From Halorubrum trapanicum (GTDB lineage Archaea > Halobacteriota > Halobacteria > Halobacteriales > Haloferacaceae): 64,000 nt of DNA. The DNA is taken from the NCBI RefSeq assembly GCF_002355655.1, contig NZ_AP017570.1, forward strand, positions 1 to 64,000, in the 5' to 3' direction. The notes beneath the pieces were generated by a model that was not told the DNA's origin, ran no database searches, and was given only the letters and a program-made list of their open reading frames with translations. How positions within the stretch are numbered: position 1 is the stretch's first letter; the number at the start of each line of letters is the position of its first letter. The position numbers were made by a program, and so were the translations under genes. Positions 41,800 through 49,369 of the stretch are shown piece after piece.

Positions 41800-42726
41800 T
41801 CATTCCTCGAGGAGGTCGATGAGCTCTTCTGCTGTAGAACTGATCCGTCCGAGCCGCTCGCGAACGACCTCGGGATCGTCCGACTCCCACGCAGCGAGGT
41901 AGAACGCCGACCCACTAGTGTCGAGCCCGCAGTACCGCCCGACGACGTACGCGACGGCTTCGGCCTCGACTTCGCGTTTCGCCCGCTCGGTGTCGTCGTC
42001 GACGTCGAAGTGGAGCAGAGCGTGGGCATACTCGTGAATTAGCGTCCGCGCGAGGTCGGCCTCGTTCTCCCGATCACGCACCTCGACGAGCGGCTGAACG
42101 TCGACGAGGCTCAGCTGCTCGCAGATGCCTTTCGCCTCGCCGTGGGTCCACTCCTCGGCTGGAACGATCCGCACCGTCACGCCGAGGTCGTCAGCGGCGA
42201 CAGTCAACTGTTCGACGAGGTCGCCGGCGTCCCCGGTCGCTTCAGTGTCTAGGTCGGGAAGCGGCTCGCCTTCGGTCTGGGAGACGTCGAACACCGGCGC
42301 GGGCTTGAACCCCACCAGGCCCTCGGACCACTCCTCGGGTGGCGTCTCGTCGTACTCACAGTCACTGTCCTCGTGGTAGCTCGGCGAGTTCTCGCACTCC
42401 GGGCACTGCGTGGTGATGATCGGCGCCCAGATCCAGATGGCCGACTCGCCCTCCGTGACGTGGCGGTCGAACTCTTCCTGCCACGTACGGTAGCCCGCAA
42501 CCCGGCTCGCCTCGGGACACTGCCGCTTGATAAGGAGCGTGTTCCGGTAGGAGTAGTCGTGGAAGCGACTCTGGACGTCGAGCCACTCCTGGAACTCTTC
42601 GCTGGCCTGCGCGTCGTCGACGCCGACGACGAGGTCGTTGATCCACTGTTCGATAGTGCTGTTCATCTCGTCGGATCGCGTGTCGGTCTGGTCGAAGGAG
42701 ACCGACGAGTCTCTGGTCGTAGACAT
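41800..42726 (-). CDS. ArdC-like antirestriction protein with zincin metallopeptidase motif
   Basis: A protein of 308 residues from ATG 42726 (MSTTRDSSVSF). An ArdC-N-like segment (WLDVQSRFHDYSYRNTLLIKRQ ... GYRTWQEEFDRHV) is followed by a Cys-rich insert (CPECENSPSYHEDSDC, a possible zinc knuckle) and the metallopeptidase motif HEYAHALLH near residues 231-239, with downstream Glu/Asp. ArdC proteins bind ssDNA and protect entering plasmids from restriction. Its presence near a BREX locus is biologically apt: the element carries both defence and anti-defence. Confidence 0.85.
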   Translation of the reverse strand: MSTTRDSSVSFDQTDTRSDEMNSTIEQWINDLVVGVDDAQASEEFQEWLDVQSRFHDYSYRNTLLIKRQCPEASRVAGYRTWQEEFDRHVTEGESAIWIWAPIITTQCPECENSPSYHEDSDCEYDETPPEEWSEGLVGFKPAPVFDVSQTEGEPLPDLDTEATGDAGDLVEQLTVAADDLGVTVRIVPAEEWTHGEAKGICEQLSLVDVQPLVEVRDRENEADLARTLIHEYAHALLHFDVDDDTERAKREVEAEAVAYVVGRYCGLDTSGSAFYLAAWESDDPEVVRERLGRISSTAEELIDLLEE

Positions 42727-42773
42727 CGTGTTCACCGAATCAAATTCACGGCGACTGCATCTGTTCAGACCGC

Positions 42774-42803
42774 GCCGCACCCCTCAGGGGCGTTCAAAAA
42801 ACC
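42774..42803 (-). promoter_or_regulatory. Hairpin leader element, copy 2
   Basis: Minus strand: GGTTTTTTGAAC, then GCCCCTGAGGGGTGCGGC, 47 bp before the ArdC-like start. It shares the GGGGTGCGG core with copies 5, 11 and 12. Confidence 0.65.
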
Positions 42804-42813
42804 GCTCTGTCGG

Positions 42814-43161
42814 TCAGCGGAGCTCGTGGCGTTCGTCCGCGAAGCCGACCGTGACGAGGTACTCAAGGAACTCGTCGAACCGCTCGACGTCACTGGGCGT
42901 GTCGGTCGCAAGATGACGCGCCCATTCGATGGCCCACTGGAAGGCGGGATCCGTGCCGCCCTTGCCGTGAATGTACCACCATCGGGCTGCTTTCAGCACG
43001 ACCAGCGGATTCGTCGGCGGCTGCTCACCGGCGAGCCCACGGGTGATGGATTCGATTTCGTCGGGCACGTCGGCGGAATCGACCTCTGCTGATTGCGTGT
43101 TGTCGATATCGACGGGAATATCGTCGATCGAGACGTTGTCGGGACTCTGTTGTTGACTCAC
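42814..43161 (-). CDS. Hypothetical plasmid protein
   Basis: A 115-residue protein (MSQQQSPDNVSIDDIP). Acidic N-terminal half, then a helical domain with NPLVVLKAARWWYIHGKGG and FQWAIEWARHLATD. No catalytic or metal motif. It ends just upstream of leader copy 2 and has its own leader (copy 3) 30 bp before the start. Conserved-looking member of the minus-strand array; function unknown. Confidence 0.7.
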   Translation of the reverse strand: MSQQQSPDNVSIDDIPVDIDNTQSAEVDSADVPDEIESITRGLAGEQPPTNPLVVLKAARWWYIHGKGGTDPAFQWAIEWARHLATDTPSDVERFDEFLEYLVTVGFADERHELR

Positions 43162-43191
43162 TAGAAGTCACCTCGGAGAGCTTTCGAAGGA

Positions 43192-43221
43192 GCCCTCGCC
43201 CTCTCTGGGGGCACGAAAAAC
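43192..43221 (-). promoter_or_regulatory. Hairpin leader element, copy 3
   Basis: Minus strand: CTGTTTTTCGTGCCCCCAGA, then GAGGGCGAGGGC, 30 bp before the 115-residue gene. Upstream (43222-43444) is gene-free DNA with degenerate copies of the GGTTAGTACAG repeat tail. Confidence 0.6.
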
Positions 43222-43444
43222 AGGTCGCGAAGTCACGTCGGCGGGAGGTAGACGCTCTGTTCGCCGGCGTGCTTTTTTGAACTAGATTGGTTCCGTTGGA
43301 ATCCTCAGAAGTAACCGTTTCTATTGCGTTGCGGACAGTACAGGGGACTCACGTATCGGTTAGTACAGCGTGTGAACAGAGTGTTCCGATTACCAGAGTA
43401 CCCACACTAGTAGATTTTTTGTCGGTAAGGTGTTATACCCTGTT

Positions 43445-43879
43445 ATGCCCTCTACCCGTCGGAGCATTCTAATTGGAAGTAGCGTAGCTATTGGGGCCAT
43501 TGCGGGCTGTCAAAGCGTTAATCTCGGGGACCCCCGGGAAATTGATCTGACTCTCCGCAATTATACTGACAAGGAACAACCACTCCGACTTGAACTCCTT
43601 CGCGAAGACAAAACCGAGCTGGGTGAAGCGTCCGTACTTGATACCGAATACACTGTTCCAGCTCCGGGAGAAGGTGACGACTCTGCGGGAACCATACGCG
43701 AAACAGATGTAGTGCCTGAAAGACGATACATCGTTCGAGTCCTACTTAAAAACGGAAGGCACGAACAGTTCCATTCTCATTATTATCCCGACGGCTCAAC
43801 CGATGATGAGATAGATATTAGCATCTATCGAGACGAAACGACGGAGAATTTGTTCGTTGACTTCCGCGCGATCTCTTAG
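43445..43879 (+). CDS. Small secreted lipoprotein
   Basis: A protein of 144 residues from ATG 43445 (MPSTRRSILIGSSVAIGAI). Signal with arginines, a hydrophobic stretch and lipobox AIAGCQ, the acylated Cys near residue 24. The mature part is beta-rich (IDLTLRNYTDKEQPLRLEL ... YIVRVLLKNGRHEQFHSHYYPDG), an Ig-like impression. First of seven single-gene units with strictly alternating strands (43.4-47.1 kb). Moderate GC. Function unknown. Confidence 0.72.
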   Translation: MPSTRRSILIGSSVAIGAIAGCQSVNLGDPREIDLTLRNYTDKEQPLRLELLREDKTELGEASVLDTEYTVPAPGEGDDSAGTIRETDVVPERRYIVRVLLKNGRHEQFHSHYYPDGSTDDEIDISIYRDETTENLFVDFRAIS

Positions 43880-43900
43880 TCTGAGGTCTCATTCGTTGAG

Positions 43901-43975
43901 TTCGCAAGCCCGATATTACGGTTGATTCAGCCGCGTAACCCCGTAAGTATTAACCGTAGATCGGTCAGTACAGGG
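43901..43975 (+). repeat. 75-bp dispersed element F, copy 1
   Basis: Runs from TTCGCAAGCC to GGTCAGTACAGGG, with GGTTGATTCAGCCGC inside. Copies at 44447 and 46497 share this order. It lies between the 3' ends of two convergent genes. Confidence 0.6.
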
Positions 43976-43981
43976 AGCCTA

Positions 43982-44395
43982 TCAAGTAATTCGTCGAACT
44001 GTAGTTCCGATGCCAAAGCCGAGCGTCCCCACGATCGCCGCGGCAACTACGCTTCCGACGGTGGCATATCCGATGAGCCACAGTAGTCCCGGTTTGCCCA
44101 TAGTTAACGCGATACCACCGTAGTTTAGGATGACTCCAGCGACCCCGGCGAACACGAGCAACCAACTCACTCCGATTCCCCCATTGGAGTACGCTTGGAA
44201 CGCAACGAAACCCGTGAGCAGAACGGCGTACCCCTGCCACCACAGCACCGAATCAAGCAAGCGAACGTCCGCTATTCTTACCACCGCAAAGTAGAGGAGC
44301 GACGCAACAAAGAGGATTCCAGCGCCGATACTCCACTGTCTTGTTCGTTTTCGATCCTCACCCAGTAGGAGGGTTAGAGTGTCAACGGGAACCAT
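43982..44395 (-). CDS. Four-TM hypothetical membrane protein
   Basis: A 137-residue protein (MVPVDTLTLLLGEDRKRTRQ). Four to five hydrophobic segments near residues 22-42, 50-68, 75-92 and 103-130 (WLIGYATVGSVVAAAIVGTL). Not recognised. It stands alone on the minus strand between F elements in the alternating-strand zone. Confidence 0.65.
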   Translation of the reverse strand: MVPVDTLTLLLGEDRKRTRQWSIGAGILFVASLLYFAVVRIADVRLLDSVLWWQGYAVLLTGFVAFQAYSNGGIGVSWLLVFAGVAGVILNYGGIALTMGKPGLLWLIGYATVGSVVAAAIVGTLGFGIGTTVRRIT

Positions 44396-44446
44396 ACACA
44401 GTCCGCGTTTTACGCCTTGAAAACTAAGAAATTACGATGTGACTGA

Positions 44447-44521
44447 TTCGCAAGCGCAATCTTGCGGTTGATTCAGCCGCACAATCCCAGAAGCATCGAC
44501 CATAGGTCGTTCAGTACAGGG
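44447..44521 (+). repeat. 75-bp dispersed element F, copy 2
   Basis: Same length as copy 1: TTCGCAAGCG ... GGTTGATTCAGCCGC ... CGTTCAGTACAGG. An extra tail repeat, ATCGTTCAGTACAAG, follows at about 44531. Confidence 0.6.
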
Positions 44522-44618
44522 TAATCACGAATCGTTCAGTACAAGAGATTCAATAATACCTCAGCACTTGCTTTACGGGACAACATTCAACAACAGTTAC
44601 CTCTATTGTAAATTATAT

Positions 44619-44909
44619 ATGAACCGAATGGCCCTCCTCGGTATCGGTTTACTCGTTGTCGGAGTTAGTATCTCCTTCGCACTATTGATGTCATTCCCCA
44701 GTATGATGTTCGGGGGTTGTACGGATGTCGGCGTTCCAGAGGGCGAGGGACAGGGAGTGGACATAATCGGTGTGGAGGATGGCAATCTCCTGTACACACC
44801 CGATGGGGCGAACGAATGTAGTATTCCACTTCCAGCGATCCTCACTCCGATCGGAGTTATCGCTGTCGGAGCCGGATTAGTCCTATCTCCGAAGGTGACA
44901 GGGAACTAA
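44619..44909 (+). CDS. Small two-TM protein with extracytoplasmic loop
   Basis: A protein of 96 residues from ATG 44619 (MNRMALLGIGLLVVGVSISF). Two hydrophobic helices (about 4-25 and 72-90) flank a loop with two cysteines (FGGCTDVG and ANECSIP) that could form a disulphide. A TTATATAT box just upstream is part of the start region. Unknown function; third unit of the alternating zone. Confidence 0.6.
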   Translation: MNRMALLGIGLLVVGVSISFALLMSFPSMMFGGCTDVGVPEGEGQGVDIIGVEDGNLLYTPDGANECSIPLPAILTPIGVIAVGAGLVLSPKVTGN

Positions 44910-44967
44910 ACGTTGAACTACACAAAGTAGGGGGCTCACGGATCGGTTATTACGCAACTCTCATCCA

Positions 44968-45018
44968 CCGGCTGTTTCAAATGAGAATATGTCTGAAGAA
45001 GGGGATTTCAACAGATCC
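44968..45018 (+). repeat. 51-bp dispersed element, copy at 45.0 kb
   Basis: CCGGCTGTTTCA ... GATTTCAACAGATCC, exactly 51 bp; internal AGAATATGT matches the copy at 47099. It lies between convergent gene ends. Confidence 0.6.
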
Positions 45019-45026
45019 TTATATTT

Positions 45027-45488
45027 CTATTTTTCCTCAGATACGACACTTGATTGGCTCGGGCCAAATCGCCGTAAAGCAAACGCAACAGTAGATGATA
45101 CAATCCCTATTGGGACGCCATACAACATTGCTCCCCCCACGCCGGTTAAAAGTCCATAGTCAGGTTGAGGGTGATTAAGCGAGATGACACTATACAGGGC
45201 AAAGCCGCTTATGACGATCACGGCGACGGCGAGACTCACGAGTATTCCGTCGTTGCGATATGTGTGTATCCCTGCCAGAATAATCGCTGATACCGTGACT
45301 CCAAGCGGGCTCATAAGCAAACCAAATGAGTTTCCCATACCGGAATTTCCAACAAGATAGAGTTGACCGAAGAACACGGCCATGAGAATGACCGAGTAGC
45401 CGAGATACCGAAGCGATAGGTTCAACGACTTCCCGAGAAGAAGCGATTCTAGCCGTGAGTCCATACACTGTGCTGACTCACTGGTCAT
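45027..45488 (-). CDS. Four-TM hypothetical membrane protein
   Basis: A 153-residue protein (MTSESAQCMDSRLESLLLGK). Hydrophobic segments near residues 28-46, 55-73, 85-103 and 115-137. Basic C-terminal turn (ALRRFG). No family recognised. Fourth unit of the alternating zone; its stop lies 9 bp from the 51-bp element. Confidence 0.62.
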   Translation of the reverse strand: MTSESAQCMDSRLESLLLGKSLNLSLRYLGYSVILMAVFFGQLYLVGNSGMGNSFGLLMSPLGVTVSAIILAGIHTYRNDGILVSLAVAVIVISGFALYSVISLNHPQPDYGLLTGVGGAMLYGVPIGIVSSTVAFALRRFGPSQSSVVSEEK

Positions 45489-45576
45489 ATAAGCTTTTCA
45501 CCGAGAAGGCTTGCGGGAAACTTGAAATGGAAACTTAGCCGGTTGTTAGAAGCCCCCAAGGCATATATCGAATCCG

Positions 45577-45921
45577 ATGATTTCGTACGTAATGACTGAT
45601 TTCACAGGATATCTGCTAGGCATAAGAGATAAGATCGTTAAAAAACGAGGCGGGCAGGTCAGCTATGTCATTCTGTCTGCTATTGGTGTAATCTTGTTTG
45701 CGTTAACATTCAGATCAGTTAACTTCAACGCGTCCTCAATAGTTACATTGTTCCCGTTTCTGGTCAGCTTAGCTTTCCTTTCCTACGGATTATCTGGTTT
45801 TGTACCAGCCAAGAACAAGAATACAATATTATTGCTGCGTTCAGGTGTTGTGGTTATAGCCATTGCCGCGATTGGCTTCGTTACATTATTTGTCCTATTT
45901 GCGCTTGGGAATACTCCTTGA
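45577..45921 (+). CDS. Three-TM hypothetical membrane protein, low GC
   Basis: Up to 114 residues; ATG 45577 or ATG 45592 (MTDFTGYLLGIRDKIVKKRG). Hydrophobic segments near 29-46, 53-75 and 86-110. Codon use is markedly AT-richer than in its neighbours. No family recognised. Confidence 0.6.
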   Translation: MISYVMTDFTGYLLGIRDKIVKKRGGQVSYVILSAIGVILFALTFRSVNFNASSIVTLFPFLVSLAFLSYGLSGFVPAKNKNTILLLRSGVVVIAIAAIGFVTLFVLFALGNTP

Positions 45922-45956
45922 GTTAGATTTGGTGCCTAGTGCTTCACAGTCAGCTT

Positions 45957-46415
45957 TCAGTTCCCAGTCACCGTGATGGCATATTCGTAGTCACGTGAGT
46001 TCCGATCGCCGATCGTTTCCCTAACGCTGAAACCGTATTCGTAAGTGCCGGTCTCGGCATCAGGATCAACTTGAACCGGCACATCTACCGTCACACGTGT
46101 ACAGTCATCCCATATCCATATTGGCGGGCACGAGTCCAGTTGAGCATCTATCGCTGGTGAGGTGTTGACATCCCCAAATCTGACTGGCGCATCCGTACCG
46201 CATGAATACAACCGTGAGTCGAACGAGAACCCCGTAATGCCGTCTACCTGTATCTCGAAGGATGCCGAGTCGCCCGGTGTGAGTTCCAATTCCTCCACTT
46301 GGACATTCGGTGGCCAGGTATTCTCTCCCGAACAAGACGGACCGCTCCCGAGGCATCCGCCCAAAGCTACGGATGTTGTGGGTACGGTTCCGGCGAGGAA
46401 TTGGCGTCTTTTCAT
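45957..46415 (-). CDS. Small secreted lipoprotein, Cys-rich
   Basis: A protein of 152 residues from ATG 46415 (MKRRQFLAGTVPTTSVALGG). Twin-arginine KRRQF, short hydrophobic stretch, lipobox LGGC. The mature beta-rich domain has further cysteines (PSCSGEN, LYSCGTD, DSCPPIW, DDCTRV), probably disulphide-bonded outside the cell. Sixth unit of the alternating zone. Confidence 0.7.
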   Translation of the reverse strand: MKRRQFLAGTVPTTSVALGGCLGSGPSCSGENTWPPNVQVEELELTPGDSASFEIQVDGITGFSFDSRLYSCGTDAPVRFGDVNTSPAIDAQLDSCPPIWIWDDCTRVTVDVPVQVDPDAETGTYEYGFSVRETIGDRNSRDYEYAITVTGN

Positions 46416-46496
46416 TGGTTCAGAATGACTTAACTGAGAATAAGTGTTTTCGGGTGAAATATAATTCCAAAACAAACAGGTACTCTATGACCGCGT

Positions 46497-46576
46497 TCAA
46501 TAAGCAAGTGCGATCTTGCGGGTGATTCAGGCGCGCAACCCCGCGGAAGTATCGACCGTAGATCGGTCAGTACAGG
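46497..46576 (+). repeat. Dispersed element F, copy 3 (about 80 bp)
   Basis: TTCAATAAGCAAGTGCG, then TGATTCAGGCGCGCAACCCC and GATCGGTCAGTACAGG; slightly longer and more diverged than copies 1 and 2. Confidence 0.55.
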
Positions 46577-46670
46577 TGGTGCAATTACCAACGACGCCCA
46601 GCTCAACTGAATCACCGGAACAAGGACAAGTAGTCAAAAAGCCTATTATCACTACTATGTGGTTTCAGGT

Positions 46671-47084
46671 ATGTCCTTGAAGCGGCGAGTCATTCTCTTG
46701 GGCGGTGCGGCAACGGTCGGATTCGGGGCTCTTGGTTACTATGGGATAACGAGGTGCGACGAGGTCGCCTGTTTTTCTTTTGAGTTTCAAGGTGCTGACC
46801 ATGTGGCTAATAGATTAGATGTTCAGCATACGGGTGGCCAGGAGAGCCTACAAGCGGGTGATGTGTACTTCCGCGAGGTTGTTGTTGATTGGGAGTCCCG
46901 AGAGACAGACACCATCGCATGGTCTGAGTTAGATGATGAGATGGAGCCAAGCGACACAATTGATGGCGATGAAATACGGCTCCAACTCTTGTGGGAAACG
47001 AACGTTGTGGAAATCCTGTGGCGGCAGGAGGGTGGGGAGACACTCATCGGAGCATGGGTTGACGAAGACGACGATGCTAGATAG
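46671..47084 (+). CDS. Type IV pilin-like exported protein
   Basis: A protein of 137 residues from ATG 46671 (MSLKRRVILLGGAATVGFGA). N-terminal hydrophobic anchor after KRR. The mature part has VQHTGGQESLQAGDVYF ... DTIDGDEIRLQLLW ... VVEILWRQEGGETLIG. This is the pattern of archaeal type IV pilin-like C-terminal domains (HTGG, then GD, then a W-containing last strand). It lacks a clear class III prepilin peptidase site, so a membrane-anchored relative is possible. Last unit of the alternating zone. Confidence 0.62.
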   Translation: MSLKRRVILLGGAATVGFGALGYYGITRCDEVACFSFEFQGADHVANRLDVQHTGGQESLQAGDVYFREVVVDWESRETDTIAWSELDDEMEPSDTIDGDEIRLQLLWETNVVEILWRQEGGETLIGAWVDEDDDAR

Positions 47085-47098
47085 GCAGCCCCCATCGA

Positions 47099-47149
47099 CC
47101 GGCTGTTTCAGGTGATAATATGTTTGAAGGGTGAGATTCCAACAGAGCC
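47099..47149 (+). repeat. 51-bp dispersed element, copy at 47.1 kb
   Basis: CCGGCTGTTTCAGG ... GATTCCAACAGAGCC, exactly 51 bp, followed 4 bp later by palindrome copy 8. The two repeat families abut here and lie close together at 32.1 kb. Confidence 0.6.
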
Positions 47150-47153
47150 TGCG

Positions 47154-47194
47154 TTAACCAACATTGGGTGGATTGAGCATTGATTGTTGGCTAA
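47154..47194. repeat. Spaced palindrome, copy 8 (41 bp, one mismatch)
   Basis: TTAACCAACA and TGTTGGCTAA; one arm carries T-to-C. It lies between convergent 3' ends and closes the alternating zone. Confidence 0.78.
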
Positions 47195-47203
47195 CTCCGA
47201 CTA

Positions 47204-47425
47204 TCATTTCTTATCCTCACGTAGCTCTTCAGCCTTCCACTTGAGCCGGCGCAGGATCTGTGTCCGATTCTGGTGGGCGTTCTCATAGGCAACACACTCT
47301 TGGAGGGTTTCCATATCGGGAATCGTCGCAATACCGGCCTTGACCAATCGGTAATTCGGAGCTTCAAGACGCTTCTCAGGTGGAAATTCGTCGTCGCTCC
47401 CGTCGCTAATCGTGGACTGTTCCAT
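47204..47425 (-). CDS. Small helical plasmid protein
   Basis: A 73-residue protein (MEQSTISDGSDDEFPPEKRL). Its C-terminal half is a charged helix (NAHQNRTQILRRLKWKAEEL). Small DNA-binding or adaptor protein is possible; not recognised. Leader copy 4 begins 8 bp before the start. Confidence 0.6.
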   Translation of the reverse strand: MEQSTISDGSDDEFPPEKRLEAPNYRLVKAGIATIPDMETLQECVAYENAHQNRTQILRRLKWKAEELREDKK

Positions 47426-47433
47426 CTCGGTAC

Positions 47434-47461
47434 ACCTCCACCTCTCTAGGGCGAGAAAAAC
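47434..47461 (-). promoter_or_regulatory. Hairpin leader element, copy 4
   Basis: Minus strand: TGTTTTTCTCGCCCTAGAGA, then GGTGGAGG, 8 bp before the start; the GGAGG could serve as the ribosome-binding site of the 73-residue gene. Confidence 0.55.
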
Positions 47462-47491
47462 AGAACAGACGACTACATCACCGACGCGGCG

Positions 47492-48697
47492 TCAGGCCAT
47501 CGCCTCTTGGAACCGCTCACGAAGCGCGTCCTCACGCTCCTCGAACTGCTTGACTTTCTCCTGCAGATCGTTGCTAACGCGCTCGATGCTCGCCAGCGCT
47601 CGTTCGCCCGCCAGCGATGCCTGAGACCCGTCGTCGCCGTCCGCCTTTAGCTGCTGCTCGTAGGCCTCCTCGACGCGCTCGATCGTGCCTTCCGGGTTGA
47701 ACAGAATGTCGTTGGCGATCCGGACGTACTGATCGAGGGACGTCCCTTCTTTCCCCTGGAAGAAGTGGGTGAGCGCGTACGTCGCGCCGGAATGGAGCGT
47801 CCACATGTCGATCTCGAAGGGAGACGCCGTATTGGCTTCCGCATCGCCGGCGGCGCGCTCGGCCAGGTAGTCCGGAAACCCCAGCAGGGTGTAGAACTCC
47901 GTGACGGTGAACGGGAGCTCCGAGAAATCGAGGTCGATGTCCTGGGCGTCACGGATGAACTCGAAGAGGTCGTCGGCGACGAGTTCGACCTGTGCGAGGA
48001 GTTCTTCCCACCAGGTGCGGAAGTTCCGCACGTCGCCGACGTGTTTGATGATCTCTTTGTCGGTGAGCGAGCGCATCGTGTTCGAGCAGTAGCCATCCTG
48101 GGCGAACCCCTCCACGTAGACGGCGTGCTCGCCGAAGAAGTCGTAGCCCGACGTGACGCCCATCGTAATCGGGTCCGACCGACCGGGAAGGCGCACCTCG
48201 AGGCCATCGAACATGATGTCCATGTGGACCTCGCCGCCGCCCCGGTAGCGCCGAATCTCGCCGAACATCACCTCGCCCAGCGGGGTCCCGTCGATGGTCT
48301 CCTCACGGAGGACCTCCTCTAGCGGCCCGTAGACGTCGACCGGGTTGATGATCGAGTACGAGTCAGTCGGGATGTGGAAGAGGGAATCCGTTTCAGCCTC
48401 CCCTTCGGTTGCCTGCTCCTGAGCTCGACTCGGCTCAACGAGCGCGTTGAAGCGCTCCGTTTCGACCCACTCGTCGGTGTACGGATTCTGGTACGCCACG
48501 GTCGTCTCGACGGCCTGGGGGAGCTCACGGATCGCCTCGGCGAACGTCACGGTGTCTGCACTCCCGCGACGCTGTCGGTACCACTCGGGCAGTTCGGTGT
48601 CGGTACGCCCATCGACGCCAGCGAAGATGGTTCTGGACTCTGGATCTTTCATCTCAGTCACCTCACTTGAGGAATCCTCGTCGACGTGCGACTGCAT
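47492..48697 (-). CDS. DUF932-like plasmid protein
   Basis: A protein of 401 residues from ATG 48697 (MQSHVDEDSSSEVTEMK); a longer reading runs through the leader hairpin and is rejected. Contains FHIPTDSYSIINPVDVYGPL and MTSGYDFFGEH-like segments as in DUF932 phage/plasmid proteins, and a C-terminal coiled coil (ERALASIERVSNDLQEKVKQ). Members are widespread on mobile elements; function unknown. A hallmark of haloarchaeal plasmid arrays. Confidence 0.78.
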   Translation of the reverse strand: MQSHVDEDSSSEVTEMKDPESRTIFAGVDGRTDTELPEWYRQRRGSADTVTFAEAIRELPQAVETTVAYQNPYTDEWVETERFNALVEPSRAQEQATEGEAETDSLFHIPTDSYSIINPVDVYGPLEEVLREETIDGTPLGEVMFGEIRRYRGGGEVHMDIMFDGLEVRLPGRSDPITMGVTSGYDFFGEHAVYVEGFAQDGYCSNTMRSLTDKEIIKHVGDVRNFRTWWEELLAQVELVADDLFEFIRDAQDIDLDFSELPFTVTEFYTLLGFPDYLAERAAGDAEANTASPFEIDMWTLHSGATYALTHFFQGKEGTSLDQYVRIANDILFNPEGTIERVEEAYEQQLKADGDDGSQASLAGERALASIERVSNDLQEKVKQFEEREDALRERFQEAMA

Positions 48698-48710
48698 CGT
48701 CTCGCGCCCT

Positions 48711-48735
48711 GCGCCCCTCTCCCGGGCGCAAAAAC
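48711..48735 (-). promoter_or_regulatory. Hairpin leader element, copy 5
   Basis: Minus strand: GTTTTT, then GCGCCCGGGAGAGGGGCGC, a clean GC stem, 13 bp before the DUF932-like start. Palindrome copy 9 starts 10 bp further upstream. Confidence 0.7.
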
Positions 48736-48744
48736 AACACCACG

Positions 48745-48786
48745 TTAACCAACGCCCGTCTCTGAATGGCGGGGAGTGTTGGTTAA
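48745..48786. repeat. Spaced palindrome, copy 9 (42 bp)
   Basis: TTAACCAACG and TGTTGGTTAA. It separates the DUF932-like gene from the four-gene overlapping operon upstream. Confidence 0.82.
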
Positions 48787-48823
48787 TCCAGATCCAGTCC
48801 ACGGCTCGGATCAGATGTCGGAA

Positions 48824-49369
48824 CTACTCAGATTCGTCTCTCCGTACCCGGACCTGCTCAGGATTTGGAACCCAGGGGTGTGCTTCCCAGCAATGCCGAG
48901 CGTGACTATGCGGTGAGTCGAACTCTCTACTACAGGATCCACACTCGTAGGTGGCATCGGGCCACGGCTCGATGACGAACATCGCTGTCACCGTCGTCGC
49001 CACCGGCTCGGGGGCCTCGCTCCGCGTAACGTACCTGTAGCCGAGAACCGTCCGTTGCCCCATCGCTGTTCGGGCGATCTCGGTTGGCTTGTCCTCGGGG
49101 AGATACACCCAGCGAACGAAGTCGTCGACCGATTTCTTGGCTGAGGGCTGGAGGATGAACCATCGCTCGTGGTCATCTCGGAACAGGTAGCGTTCGGTCC
49201 CCCTGTTTTGGAGGTATATTGGGTCACCCCTGCCCGGGACGAGCCGTAGTCCGAGCGACGGCGATACCGGTTTCAACAGCTGGTCGACGACCGATGGGTC
49301 GTCATCTGTCCGGCTGTCCGAATCAGCCTCCGCTACGAATTCATCGAGACTGGCATTCACGGGGACCAC
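48824..49369 (-). CDS. Zinc-finger protein, last gene of overlapping operon
   Basis: A 181-residue protein starting at GTG 49369 inside the end of the preceding gene (13-bp overlap, likely translational coupling). C-terminal finger YECGSCSREFDSPHSHARHCWEAHP near residues 141-165 gives a C2H2/C2HC-type zinc site. The N-terminal part has YLFRDDHERWFILQPS. DNA binding is likely; target unknown. Confidence 0.68.
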   Translation of the reverse strand: MVPVNASLDEFVAEADSDSRTDDDPSVVDQLLKPVSPSLGLRLVPGRGDPIYLQNRGTERYLFRDDHERWFILQPSAKKSVDDFVRWVYLPEDKPTEIARTAMGQRTVLGYRYVTRSEAPEPVATTVTAMFVIEPWPDATYECGSCSREFDSPHSHARHCWEAHPWVPNPEQVRVRRDESE

